Shown here one piece after another: positions 9,416 to 20,764 of a DNA stretch of 64,000 nucleotides. This stretch comes from Nocardia seriolae NBRC 15557. GTDB lineage: Bacteria > Actinomycetota > Actinomycetes > Mycobacteriales > Mycobacteriaceae. Each line of letters begins with the position of its first letter. Within the stretch, counting starts at the first letter, position 1. Where the stretch lies: positions 1 to 64,000 of the forward strand of contig NZ_BJWY01000018.1 of assembly GCF_007990715.1 (NCBI RefSeq), in the 5' to 3' direction. The notes below the pieces were generated by a model. It worked only from the letters and a program-made list of their open reading frames with translations, did no database searches and was not told the DNA's origin. Position numbers and translations under genes: made by a program.

Positions 9416-10267
9416 ATGGGCTTCAGCTCTATCTTTGTCAGTGAGGCACTGGGTACCGGAGTTCTGATACTGCTGGGTGCCGGTGTGGTTGCCAATGTGG
9501 TGCTGGCGAAGTCGAAAGGTTTCGACGGCGGCTGGCTGCTGATCACCTTCGGTTGGGGCCTCGGCGTTTTCGGCGGCGTGTACGTCGCCTACAAGACCGG
9601 CGGTCACCTCAATCCGGCGGTCACCATCGGCAATCTCTTCTCCGGCGCAAAGGAATACGCGCCGGGCATCGAAGTGAATTTCACCAATACCGTTGCCTAC
9701 CTGTCGGGTCAGCTGGTCGGCGCGTTCCTCGGCGCGTGCGCCACCTACGTGGTCTACAAGAAGCATTTCGACGAGGACCCCGACGAGGGCAAGAAGCTCG
9801 GCGTGTTCTCCACCGGCCCCGCCATCCGCTCCTACACCTGGAACTTCCTCACCGAGGTCATCGCCACCTTCGTGCTGGTCTTCGTGATCCTGGCCTTCGG
9901 CAAGACCCCCAGCGGCCTGGGCCCGCTGGCGGCGGCCCTGCTGGTGGTGGGCATCGGCGCGTCCCTGGGCGGCCCGACCGGCTACGCCATCAACCCGGCC
10001 CGCGACCTCGGCCCCCGCATCGCCTACGCCCTGCTGCCCACCCGCCGGGCGGCGAACGTGGTGCCGGAACGCATTCCGGCCGCGGTGGGCGCGGGCGGCA
10101 GTCGTTCCTTCGAGCAGGATGCTGCCCGGCGGGTCATCGAGGAGAACCCGGGCGACCCGATCTCCTCCACCGAGAAGAACGCCGACTGGTCCTACGCCTG
10201 GGTCCCGGTGCTGGGCCCGCTCGTCGGCGGCGCGCTCGCGGGCCTGGTGGCCCAGTGGTACTTCTGA
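9416..10267 (+). CDS. glpF: Glycerol uptake facilitator / aquaporin family protein
   Basis: MIP-family channel of 283 residues for passive glycerol entry through the inner membrane. Both NPA boxes are present, HLNPAVTIG (residues ~65) and INPARDLGPR (~192); the Asp after the second NPA is the glycerol-channel form. Start ATG with GGAAGG seven bases upstream. Between the second NPA and the last membrane helix there is a hydrophilic stretch of roughly 65 residues (TRRAANVVPERIP to SSTEKNADWSYAW), about 40 longer than in E. coli GlpF, while the cytoplasmic tail is nearly absent. It lies downstream of glpD but after a 210-bp gap with a terminator-like hairpin, so it may have its own promoter. Confidence 0.88.
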   Translation: MGFSSIFVSEALGTGVLILLGAGVVANVVLAKSKGFDGGWLLITFGWGLGVFGGVYVAYKTGGHLNPAVTIGNLFSGAKEYAPGIEVNFTNTVAYLSGQLVGAFLGACATYVVYKKHFDEDPDEGKKLGVFSTGPAIRSYTWNFLTEVIATFVLVFVILAFGKTPSGLGPLAAALLVVGIGASLGGPTGYAINPARDLGPRIAYALLPTRRAANVVPERIPAAVGAGGSRSFEQDAARRVIEENPGDPISSTEKNADWSYAWVPVLGPLVGGALAGLVAQWYF

Positions 10268-10312
10268 CCCGTTAGCTCCCAGGGCCGGTCACCTGCGCGT
10301 CCACCTGGTCGG

Positions 10313-10816
10313 TCAGACTCCGATGCTGGACATGTCGCCGGGGGTCGCGCCGAGGCTCAGGAAGTGCTCGGTGTCGACGGCGACGAAAATCGCTCGGCCG
10401 GTGGCGATCACGGTGTCGCCGTCGGTCAGGGTGGTGTCGATGAAGAGTTTGCGGCCCTCGCGGGCGGCGAGCACCGCGGTGACCACGTAGTCACGGTGCA
10501 GGCGGGCGGGGGTGCGAAAGGTGACGTCGAGTTTCACCGTGACGGCGGGCTGGCGCAGCGGGACCAGGATCGCGCCGCAGGCGTCGTCCAGGGCCGCGGC
10601 CACAATGCCGCCGTGCGCCACACCGGGCGCGCCCTGATGCCGCTCGTCCATGGTGAAGGTGCCGCGCACGGTGTCGCCGTAGCGCCCGAAGACGATGTGC
10701 GGTGAGGCCGGATTCGCGGGGCCGCAGCCGAAGCAGCCGGGGTGGTGCGGCGGGAAGAGCCCGTCGGCGACCTGGTCGCCCAGGGATAGCGGCGCGGCGT
10801 CGCGGTCATGGTCCAT
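10313..10816 (-). CDS. Hotdog-fold thioesterase, PaaI/4HBT family
   Basis: 167-residue single hotdog domain. The GVAHGGIVAAALDDACG segment is the active-site helix of PaaI/4HBT acyl-CoA thioesterases, preceded by a CFGCGPANP motif common in actinobacterial members. ATG 10816 is preferred over a TTG six bases earlier. The substrate is unknown. Convergent with glpF, with 45 bp between the stops. Confidence 0.75.
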   Translation of the reverse strand: MDHDRDAAPLSLGDQVADGLFPPHHPGCFGCGPANPASPHIVFGRYGDTVRGTFTMDERHQGAPGVAHGGIVAAALDDACGAILVPLRQPAVTVKLDVTFRTPARLHRDYVVTAVLAAREGRKLFIDTTLTDGDTVIATGRAIFVAVDTEHFLSLGATPGDMSSIGV

Positions 10817-10886
10817 ACCCAAGAAGTTAACCCATATTCAAAAGTGTCACGCAGTCGGCCGACACCGGGGCCGCCCGAGACGCCGC

Positions 10887-11033
10887 CTGCACTACTACTG
10901 GATCACCGTGCTGGCCTTGGACACTCCCTCCCTCGGCCTGCCCGGCAGCACCCTGCCCGCCCTGGCGGCCTTCACCATCAACCGCCACACCATCGGGTAC
11001 GCGCGCATGACGGTGACGGCGCAGCAGTCGTAA
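10887..11033 (+). pseudogene. 3' remnant of a PEBP/YbhB-family gene
   Basis: An in-frame stretch of about 49 codons ending at a TAA reads HYYWITVLALDTPSLGL then HTIGYARMTVTAQ. This matches the C-terminal third of phosphatidylethanolamine-binding (YbhB/Rv2140c-like) proteins, which run HRYyf-ALD-psL and end H-aeA-ltGT. The preceding 150 or so residues, including the ligand-binding DPDAP region, are missing: upstream sequence is the 5' side of the thioesterase gene on the other strand. No start codon or ribosome site. I read it as a truncated, dead gene. Confidence 0.6.
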
Positions 11034-11056
11034 TTCGAATATCGAACCGAAAACAG

Positions 11057-11092
11057 AGCGCCGCGCCGGAGTGATCCCGGCGCGGCGCTTTC
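11057..11092. terminator. Bidirectional hairpin terminator
   Basis: AGCGCCGCGCCGG and its exact complement form 13-bp arms around a 7-nt loop, followed by TTT on the plus strand. Lies between the PEBP remnant and the end of the Hsp100 gene, so it can serve both strands. Confidence 0.75.
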
Positions 11093-11105
11093 GTGGATTC
11101 GGCCG

Positions 11106-13694
<2,589 letters not shown>

Positions 13695-13961
13695 GATCAC
13701 CTCACGGGCTCGGGTGACACGTCGGCGCGACTCTTCTTGACAACGAGCCAGCCGACGCATCAGCTAACGGATGGCGAATTCCTGGTTCACCGTAGTAGTC
13801 TCGGCTCGGACGGCATATGGCCGTAACGACTCTGTTTTGGATCCGGTGGGCCCTTGCCCAGTCGTCGGAGTTCGCACCGATCACCTGAAATCGTTGAGCC
13901 TGGACGAGGTTCGCACCGATATCGCCGGACACGGCGTGCTGGGGGCACCATTCGCTGCTCG

Positions 13962-14184
13962 ATGGAGAGCGATATGGGCGAGGCGCAAGCCCGGCTGCGC
14001 ACGCTGACCGTCAATACCGCGCAGGCCTACAACTGTTCGGCCGCGGTCGAATTCCTGCAGGATGTGCCCGCGGTGCACAACCAGCAGGCGTGGATGGAGG
14101 CGGCGCTGCCCACTTTCCGACGCGTGGCCGGAGCCGATCGGGTGGGCCTACGACCATCTCAGCGGTGCGCTCGTACCGAAATAG
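13962..14184 (+). pseudogene. Possible frameshifted small gene
   Basis: From ATG 13962 the frame has strongly GC-biased third positions and protein-like sequence (MESDMGEAQARLRTLTVNTAQ, then AVEFLQDVPAVHNQQ) up to about 14125. The same character then continues in the next frame, EPIGWAYDHLSGALVPK, to a TAG at 14182. The simplest reading is one small gene with a single-base indel near 14120-14130. No homologue is recognised. The preceding 100 bp also carries two copies of GTTCGCACCGAT (13870 and 13909). The alternative is chance coding bias in high-GC DNA. Confidence 0.35.
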
Positions 14185-14186
14185 CC

Positions 14187-14423
14187 TCAGCGGCGGGCAC
14201 TGACGGGCATGAAGGGCGCGTAGTCGCGGACGTGGCCGTCGGTCCAGTCCCACAGGGACATGGGATCGACGGCCACCCCGCGCTGCAGCATCAGCCGCCA
14301 GCCGTCCTCGCGCTTCTCCCAGATGTCGCCGTCGCGGTCCACGTACATGCCAGTACGCTCGGGCTCGATGCCGGTCTCACCCAATCCCCTGGGGAAATCC
14401 AATCGCTTCGCCACACCAACCAT
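14187..14423 (-). CDS. Small conserved-looking hypothetical protein
   Basis: 78-residue acidic/aromatic protein containing DRDGDIWEKREDGWRLML and WDWTDGHVRDYAPFMPV, a pattern seen in short actinobacterial proteins of unknown function; no domain is recognised. The start may be ATG 14423 or the in-frame GTG at 14411 (AKRLDFPRG), which has AAGGGG about nine bases upstream. Its stop falls three bases from the end of the suspected frameshifted gene on the other strand. Confidence 0.5.
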   Translation of the reverse strand: MVGVAKRLDFPRGLGETGIEPERTGMYVDRDGDIWEKREDGWRLMLQRGVAVDPMSLWDWTDGHVRDYAPFMPVSARR

Positions 14424-14679
14424 CCCCTTATCTCAGGTTCCTTCCAAACAGAAGTATCCTCCCCGCCTCTTGTGGTTCACTTCCAATCGGGTTGTGTGAC
14501 ACATTCCCACTGTTAGCATTCGCAACGGACTTCCTTACCACACGGCCTCCTTCGTGAACGTGGCACGCCGTAACCATCTGACAACTATTGGGCTACCTTT
14601 TGGCATCTCCGAGTTTTTGAGGGATAGTGCTCTTCTTGCGGCGAACGTCCAGTTCGCTTCCCGTCGCAGGAGGACACCG

Positions 14680-17600
14680 ATGGCAGGCGCGGAGCTGAGA
14701 GTGCTCGGCCCGCTGCACCTGTCGGTCGACGGCCGCGACACCGCGCTCGGCACCCCCATGCAACGGGCCGTGCTGGGCCGGCTCATCGTGGCACACGGCC
14801 AGGTCGTCAGCACCGAGCGGATGATCTACGACCTGTGGGCGGGGCACGCGCCACCCAAGGCCGCGGCGGTGCTGCAGGTGCACATCCACAGTCTGCGGCG
14901 GCTGTTCGAACCCGAGCGTCCGCGGCGCGCGCCCTCCAGCTTCATCGTGTCGGAATCATCCGGATATGCCCTGAAGATCCCCGAGAACGCCGTGGACGCA
15001 TGGCATTTCGAACAGCAACTCCGGACCTATCAGGAACTGGTCAGCAATCCGGATATCCACACCGATCCCGCCGAACGCAACGCCCTGCTCGAAACCGCGC
15101 TCGCGCTCTGGCACGGCCCGGCCCTGGAAGCCTTCGCCGAGGCCGACTGGGCGGTCGCCGAGGCCGACCGCCTCACCGACCTCTATCTCACCGCGGTCGA
15201 ACTCAACGCCCGCACCGAACTCGAACTCGGCCGCTCCGGCGAGGTCGTACGCGAACTCCGCCAACTCTTCGAAGATCACCCCGGCCGCGAAGAAATAGTC
15301 CGCCTCCTGGCCCTGGCCCAATACCAATTGGGCCAGCAATTGGAGGCCCTCACCACCATCCGCCGCTCGCGCGACTACCTGGGCCACCAATACGGCGTCG
15401 ACCCCGCCCCCGCGCTGCGCCGCCTGGAACAGGCCATCCTCAATCACTCCGCCACCCTCACCTCGGCAACCGCCCTCGATCCGGCGCTCCCGGCCCCGGC
15501 TCCCGGCGCGCCCGTGCATGACACGACCGCGTGGCCACCGGATGCGGCCTCGGGCCCGGAGGCGAATCCGGCCGGAGTGCTCGGCGCCGACGCAGTCATC
15601 GGCGGTACTTCGGCGCTGAATCCCGCTTCTCGCGAATCACGCTGTGCCACGGGCTATATAGACGAGTTGTCCGAGCTGCTGAGCACCGCGGAGGCCGCCC
15701 GCGCCGGGCACCTGCGGCTCGCCTGGGTCGCCGGTGAGGCCGGGATGGGCAAGACCGTGCTCGCCGAGGCCGCCCTGTCGGCCCTGTCCACCGCGGGCTG
15801 GACGGTGGCGACCGGAACATGCCCGGAAATAGCCGGCGCACCCACGGCATGGGCCTGGTCGGAACTGCTCGCCGCGCTCGACGCGGCCGACGCGGGGCTG
15901 CCGCGCCCCTCGAAACACGCCGCGCCACCGGCCCTCCCGCGATACCCCGCCGCGAGCGCACCGGGCCCGGAAGCGGAAAAAGCTCCGCGCTCGCCGGGAG
16001 CCACACCACCCGGCCCGAACATCGCGAGTATCGGTGGTCCGGGCATCTCCGGCACCGCACCGCCGATCGCCGCGGGCGGCCGCCTTCCCATTGCTCCGAA
16101 CGCCGAGTTCGCGAATGCGCTGGGCACCGGCCGGGCCGGATCCCCACTCGCGGGGATGAGCGGGGGCGGGTTGCCCGCGGCTGACGCGGGGGGTGCGTTC
16201 GGGCTGGCGCGGGTGATCGCCGAGGCCTGCCGGCGGGTGGCAGCGGGCGCGCCGGTGGCGCTGGTGCTCGAGGATGCGCAGCGGGCCGATCCGGCGACGC
16301 TGCAGGTGCTGCGGCAGGTGGCGAGCTGGCTGCGGGACGAACCGGTATTCGTCCTGATCACGCTGCGGCGGTCGGAAAGTACTGCGGGAATGCATAATAC
16401 GGTGGCGGCGCTGGCGCAGTACCAGGGGGCCTGGGTCGAGATCAATGGCCTCGATGTGGCGGGAACCCGGCAGGTCGCGGCCGCCGCGGGGGTCGAGCAG
16501 ATCGACGATGAGACACTCGCTCAGCTGCACCGCAGGACCGGCGGAAATCCACTGTTCGTGCGAGAGATGGCGAAACTGCTTGCCACCCAAGGCAGTCTCG
16601 ATGACGTGCCGGATTCGATCCGGGAGCTGATCGAGGATCGTGTCGGGCAGCTGCCCGAGGGCGTCACCGAGGTGCTGCGGCATCTGGCCGTCTGGGGCGA
16701 GAGCGTGGACCTCGCCATTCTGGCCGCGGCGACCGGACTGGCCGAGGACACGGTGATCGATCTGGTGACGGCGGCCGAGGCGGCCGGGCTGGTGGGATCC
16801 GGGAGCGGCGGGAGCATCCGGTTCGAACACGGACTCATCCGGGACGCGCTGTACTTGAGCATTCCGCCACTGCGGCGCGGCCGGATGCACTGGGCGGCAC
16901 TGGAATTGCTGGAGGCGGCGGCCGAGACGTTCCCGGCGGTGGCACGGGATCCGGATGTGCTGGCGCGGCACGCGATCGCCGGGGCGACGGCCGAGACCGC
17001 CGCACGGGCCATCGAATACGTGGAGCGGGCGGCCGAACGACGCAGCCGGAGCGGAATGCGCAGTGCCAGCGTGCGATTGCTGCGGTCGGCGGTGGATCTG
17101 CACCGGCTGGCGCGCCACGACGCCGACCACGCCCCGGCGGCGGACCGTATCGCCTTGCTGCGCACCCGATGCGCCCTGGTGACCGCCCTGGCCTACGACA
17201 ATCGCCACCGGGAGGCCCGCGACGAACGCGATCGGGCCCTCACCCTGGCCGAGCAACTCGGCGACCCGGATCTGGTGGTGCGTGCCCTGACCTGCTGGCG
17301 CGCCCCGGTGATCTGGGCAATCCGCAACTGGCGCGAGCCCGATCAGCACATGCGCCGAGCCCTGTCCGCGGCCCTGGCGCGCCACGGCGTGCAGCCCGCC
17401 CTGCTGGCCCTCCTCGACACGGCATACGGTCCCGCCGCCACTGAATCGGCCGGCACCGACGGGCTATCGGCCGGGGACGAGACCGAATTCGTTCAGACCC
17501 GGTTCGAATTCGGCCGCGCCGAGACCGAGACCGCTCGGGCCGGGGCCCGGTCCGAGCGCGCCACCGCAGACCGGTACCGCACGGCAGGTCCCTACCGTGC

Positions 17601-18609
17601 GGAAGTCATTGCAGGGCAGGTCGATTCGTCGGATGCGGCGGACGGGGATCTGGTTCTGCTGCTGGTGGCGGCGACGTTCGAGACCGGGCTGGTGGAGTAT
17701 TCGGCGGGGCATCAGCTGGCGGCGCGGGCGCTGGAGATCGCACGGCGGACAGGGGATCCGGAATTGCTGTGCACGGCGATCAATGCGGTGACGTATCTGG
17801 CTTTCGAGTACGACGACGAGTTCTCGGGGCTGGTGACCGAGTTGGAGGCGGTGGCCACGGCGGCGGGGCTGGCCGAGTATCGAGCGCTCGCACATTATCT
17901 GGGTTACCGGGCCGCGGTGGCGCAAGCCGACCTGCGGGAGGCGGGGCGGCGGGTGGCGGCCGCGTTGGAGTTCGCCGACGAGGGCCAATTGCGGCCGCTG
18001 CTGGATATGGTCGGCTGTTTCGCGGCGACCATGGAGCTGTTGCGCGGCGACATCGACCTGGCCGAGCGGCTGTATCAGCGGTTCATCGTCCGGGCGCGGG
18101 AATCCGGGGTGGCCAATCACTCCGAGGCGGAGTTGTTCTGCACGCTCGCGGTCGGCTGGGCGCGCGGAGAACTGGGCGAGCTGCACGATCGCCTGGCGGA
18201 CGCGTATGCGGCATTGCCCGCGGCGGCCGCATCGGCGTACACGCTCGCGCTGCTCCGGACGGGACAGCGCGAGCGGGCGCGCGCGGTGTACGAGAATTCG
18301 GATCCGATTGCGGCGGGGTTCTATCCGGTGCTCCTGTCGGCACTGCGGGCCGTTGCGGCCATCGAACTCGGCGACATTGCAGCAATTCAGCGGCTGTACG
18401 AATACCTGGCACCCTACGGCGGCACCCTCATCGGACTCGAGTCCGGTATGACGGAGTTCGGTCCGATGGACACCATCCTGGCCGCACTGGCCGCCGCCCG
18501 CGGTGACGCCGACGCGGCCGCTGCGCATCGCGACCGCGCCGAACGCCTGCTGGAAAGGATTCGCGCCGAACCGCCGGAGTGCGGGCGCGTGCTCTCGGGC
18601 GCCGCCTGA
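14680..18609 (+). CDS. Large SARP-type transcriptional regulator with AAA/NTPase domain
   Basis: 1309-residue regulator of the AfsR/SARP group. An OmpR-like winged helix (~residues 5-95, LRVLGPLHLSVDG) is followed by a bacterial transcriptional activation domain (~100-245, ending RSRDYLGHQYGVDPAPALRR). Then comes a linker, a P-loop NTPase with Walker A GEAGMGKT (~355) and Walker B-like LVLEDAQRADP (~528), then a helical TPR-like C-terminal half. A Pro/Gly/Ala-rich insertion of about 90 residues lies between Walker A and Walker B. No C-terminal LuxR helix is present. ATG 14680 has AGGAGG six bases upstream; an upstream in-frame extension lacks a site. SARPs often activate secondary-metabolite genes, but no biosynthetic cluster is adjacent, so its targets are unknown. 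Confidence 0.85.
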   Translation: MAGAELRVLGPLHLSVDGRDTALGTPMQRAVLGRLIVAHGQVVSTERMIYDLWAGHAPPKAAAVLQVHIHSLRRLFEPERPRRAPSSFIVSESSGYALKIPENAVDAWHFEQQLRTYQELVSNPDIHTDPAERNALLETALALWHGPALEAFAEADWAVAEADRLTDLYLTAVELNARTELELGRSGEVVRELRQLFEDHPGREEIVRLLALAQYQLGQQLEALTTIRRSRDYLGHQYGVDPAPALRRLEQAILNHSATLTSATALDPALPAPAPGAPVHDTTAWPPDAASGPEANPAGVLGADAVIGGTSALNPASRESRCATGYIDELSELLSTAEAARAGHLRLAWVAGEAGMGKTVLAEAALSALSTAGWTVATGTCPEIAGAPTAWAWSELLAALDAADAGLPRPSKHAAPPALPRYPAASAPGPEAEKAPRSPGATPPGPNIASIGGPGISGTAPPIAAGGRLPIAPNAEFANALGTGRAGSPLAGMSGGGLPAADAGGAFGLARVIAEACRRVAAGAPVALVLEDAQRADPATLQVLRQVASWLRDEPVFVLITLRRSESTAGMHNTVAALAQYQGAWVEINGLDVAGTRQVAAAAGVEQIDDETLAQLHRRTGGNPLFVREMAKLLATQGSLDDVPDSIRELIEDRVGQLPEGVTEVLRHLAVWGESVDLAILAAATGLAEDTVIDLVTAAEAAGLVGSGSGGSIRFEHGLIRDALYLSIPPLRRGRMHWAALELLEAAAETFPAVARDPDVLARHAIAGATAETAARAIEYVERAAERRSRSGMRSASVRLLRSAVDLHRLARHDADHAPAADRIALLRTRCALVTALAYDNRHREARDERDRALTLAEQLGDPDLVVRALTCWRAPVIWAIRNWREPDQHMRRALSAALARHGVQPALLALLDTAYGPAATESAGTDGLSAGDETEFVQTRFEFGRAETETARAGARSERATADRYRTAGPYRAEVIAGQVDSSDAADGDLVLLLVAATFETGLVEYSAGHQLAARALEIARRTGDPELLCTAINAVTYLAFEYDDEFSGLVTELEAVATAAGLAEYRALAHYLGYRAAVAQADLREAGRRVAAALEFADEGQLRPLLDMVGCFAATMELLRGDIDLAERLYQRFIVRARESGVANHSEAELFCTLAVGWARGELGELHDRLADAYAALPAAAASAYTLALLRTGQRERARAVYENSDPIAAGFYPVLLSALRAVAAIELGDIAAIQRLYEYLAPYGGTLIGLESGMTEFGPMDTILAALAAARGDADAAAAHRDRAERLLERIRAEPPECGRVLSGAA

Positions 18610-18680
18610 GCCAATCCGGCCGCAGCGGAATCCGGGCGACTCCACCGGAATCCGGATCCGTGACATTGGTCGGATATGTC

Positions 18681-18712
18681 GGGAGCCGATGACCCGGAGG
18701 TCATCGGCTCCC
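18681..18712 (+). terminator. Hairpin terminator after the SARP gene
   Basis: GGGAGCCGATGACC-CGGA-GGTCATCGGCTCCC: perfect 14-bp arms and a 4-nt loop. It sits between the SARP stop and the convergent lsr2 stop, so it may act in both directions. Confidence 0.75.
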
Positions 18713-18743
18713 GCCCGAATTTCCAGCCCGCGATTAGTGCTGG

Positions 18744-19085
18744 TTAATTCTTGGCGCGCTGGTAAGCGTCGACGATCTCGGCCGGGATACGGCCGCGCGA
18801 GGAAACCTGGTGGCCCTGCGCCCGCGCCCATTCGCGGATCGCGGTGCTCTCTTCGCGGTCCACGGCCGGACGAGTGCGGCCGCCGGCGGCCACCTTGCGC
18901 TTCGAACGCCCCACCTTGCGGGCCTTCTCCGTCCACGTCTCGAGGGACTCCCGCAGCTTGCCGGCGTTCTTGTTCGACAGGTCGATCTCGTAGTCGTTAC
19001 CGTCGATCGAGAAAAAGACGGTTTCGTCGGCCTTCGATTCGCCGTCGTAGTCGTCAACCAGAGTTACGGTGACTTTCTTCGCCAT
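18744..19085 (-). CDS. lsr2: Lsr2-like nucleoid-associated silencing protein
   Basis: Bridges AT-rich DNA and silences horizontally acquired genes in Actinobacteria. 113 residues: N-terminal dimerisation domain beginning [15 protein letters not shown], linker with basic residues, and a C-terminal DNA-binding domain with the [15 protein letters not shown] segment, whose RGR is the AT-hook-like core. ATG 19085 matches the conserved start; the upstream in-frame residues look non-coding. In M. tuberculosis Lsr2 lies near lysS and clpC, so this copy, next to a SARP gene and an Rv3235-like gene, may be a paralogue. Confidence 0.93.
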   Translation of the reverse strand: MAKKVTVTLVDDYDGESKADETVFFSIDGNDYEIDLSNKNAGKLRESLETWTEKARKVGRSKRKVAAGGRTRPAVDREESTAIREWARAQGHQVSSRGRIPAEIVDAYQRAKN

Positions 19086-19220
19086 GGACTGCCCTTCCAC
19101 GTGTGAGGTGCCGCTATTCGCCGAAATGCTAATGCCGCGGGATGCAGGATTCAAACCAGGCGCGAATCGAATTAGGCGCGACCAGACTATTCTGCTATTA
19201 CCGCAGAGACCGGACAGTCT

Positions 19221-19766
19221 TCAGCACACCCGGAATGCGGCCAACCGCCACCCGGAACGACCGCGGACAATGCGAGCGGCCAGCGCGAAATGCCGCGGGC
19301 CGCGGTCGTATCCCGCGCAAACTTCGGCCCGCCCCGGCTCGGACATGATCACATCCACCCTGGTGAGCGTCGCGCTCCCGAGCTCGCGCCCGGGCAGCCG
19401 GCCGGCACCGGCCAGGGTGCGCACCGCGGCCACCACCGCGGGCTCGGCGAACGGGCTCAACTGGCCCGGCGGACGGCGGCCGTCCAGCACCTCCAGCGCC
19501 GAACGCAGCGCCCTCCCGGCGCATTGCCTTGCCGCAGTGTTGTATTCATCACTGTCCCGAGTTTTCACAGCGTGCGAAGATCGCAATACCCGGCGCAGAC
19601 CCACCGAACCCGCGCTCCGCGAAACCGATTTACGATCCACCCGATTCCGGCAGGCGACCGGACGCGGGTCCAGTTCCGACCCCGCCGCCCGGGGCCGCGG
19701 TGGGCACGGCTCGACCGGCGGCTCGAACGGTGTTACGGGCAGCAGGAATCCACCCTCCGACGCCAC
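19221..19766 (-). CDS. Rv3235-family protein
   Basis: About 181 residues. The C-terminal half (LRSALEVLDGRRPPGQL, then VCAGYDRGPRHFALAARI, then GWRLAAFRV) matches the actinobacterial Rv3235 family, a small domain of unknown function that in M. tuberculosis is encoded near secA1. The N-terminal part is proline/arginine-rich and probably disordered. GTG 19766 is preferred because GAGGGG lies upstream; the frame is open further to 19844. Codon bias supports expression. The secA partner is not nearby here. Confidence 0.6.
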   Translation of the reverse strand: MASEGGFLLPVTPFEPPVEPCPPRPRAAGSELDPRPVACRNRVDRKSVSRSAGSVGLRRVLRSSHAVKTRDSDEYNTAARQCAGRALRSALEVLDGRRPPGQLSPFAEPAVVAAVRTLAGAGRLPGRELGSATLTRVDVIMSEPGRAEVCAGYDRGPRHFALAARIVRGRSGWRLAAFRVC

Positions 19767-19862
19767 GACCACTCCCCTCGACTCCGGTGCTCGAATGCCG
19801 CGACAGCATGGCACGCGGGCCTCGCCGGGCGCAGCCGGACACAAACTCCGCGCCCCTGCCGA

Positions 19863-20561
19863 CTACCGTAGTAGCGCGAGGCGGCCCAGCAGGTCGGTAG
19901 GGAGGTAGAGCAGGGGGCTGGTGGTCCAGATCTGGCCGGACAGCGGATCATACTGATCCGGCATGGCGACGCCCTCCGGCGCGAAGGCCCGGAATCCATG
20001 CCCGGCAGTGGTTTTCGTGGCCCGCCACTGGTGATCCTTGAACGCCACCACCGCCGCCGCGTCGGTCGCGACCGACGGACCGCGCAATGCGGCGACCTGA
20101 GCGGCCACGCCATCGGTGGACAGATAGACCAGGGTGCCGTCGGCGGCGCGCTCCGGATCGATGGAGACGACATCGGCAATCCCGTACCGCGCCTTCAACA
20201 CCTCGGCGATTTCGGTCTGCGCGTACACGGGAATGCCCCGATTCCCGCGCGCGGCCACCACGGCGGCCGCCAGCGCCTCGTTCACCGGCCCCGGCTCACC
20301 GACCGTCCGCGCCGGATCCACCCCCGCCGGAATCCGATTCCCGAAGCTGTACGCCACGATCAGCGTGGCCGACTCGGCGGGCGCGCTGGGCACGGTCCAA
20401 AGATCCAGCGGTGCTTCCGGGCTCGCGACCGGGACACTCGACTCGGCCGGGTCAGCCGCCGCGGAGCCGAGTCCAGAGATCGCACCCAGCGCCGCGACGC
20501 AGACTGCCGCCGCTCCCGCCCGCATCGACAGCATCGGGCGATTTGTCCGCTTCGGCATCAT
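19863..20561 (-). CDS. Secreted hypothetical protein
   Basis: 232 residues with a clear Sec signal peptide: basic start MPKRTNRPML, hydrophobic stretch AGAAAVCVAALGAISGL and a likely cleavage after SAAA-DP. The mature part has an alpha/beta look (TLIVAYSFGNRIPAG, GIPVYAQTEIAEVL, TDAAAVVAFKDHQWR), reminiscent of the YdcF/ElyC (DUF218) fold, but I cannot identify the family with confidence. It probably acts in the cell envelope or outside the cell. Either of two adjacent ATGs could be the start. Confidence 0.6.
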   Translation of the reverse strand: MMPKRTNRPMLSMRAGAAAVCVAALGAISGLGSAAADPAESSVPVASPEAPLDLWTVPSAPAESATLIVAYSFGNRIPAGVDPARTVGEPGPVNEALAAAVVAARGNRGIPVYAQTEIAEVLKARYGIADVVSIDPERAADGTLVYLSTDGVAAQVAALRGPSVATDAAAVVAFKDHQWRATKTTAGHGFRAFAPEGVAMPDQYDPLSGQIWTTSPLLYLPTDLLGRLALLR

Positions 20562-20764
20562 GCCCGCCAGCCTAGCCAGCCCTCCGAGTACCGATCACGC
20601 CGGTCGTTGGCACCCCGCCGCATCGACCGGTCACCCGGCGCAGCCCCCATCCGGCAGCCCGGGCGGAGGTCCCGCAACCACCGGGACGTCCAATCCGCCG
20701 TGGCTGTCGGCCGAGCGCACTCTGTCGGAGCAGCGGGCTCGGATCAGGGGCGAACGGCGCTGTC

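Noticed and set aside
13695..13800. HAIR element (HspR operator) upstream of the Hsp100 gene.
   Set aside because: No CTTGAGT-N7-ACTCAAG-like inverted repeat could be found; TTGTCAAGAAGAGTC is only superficially similar.
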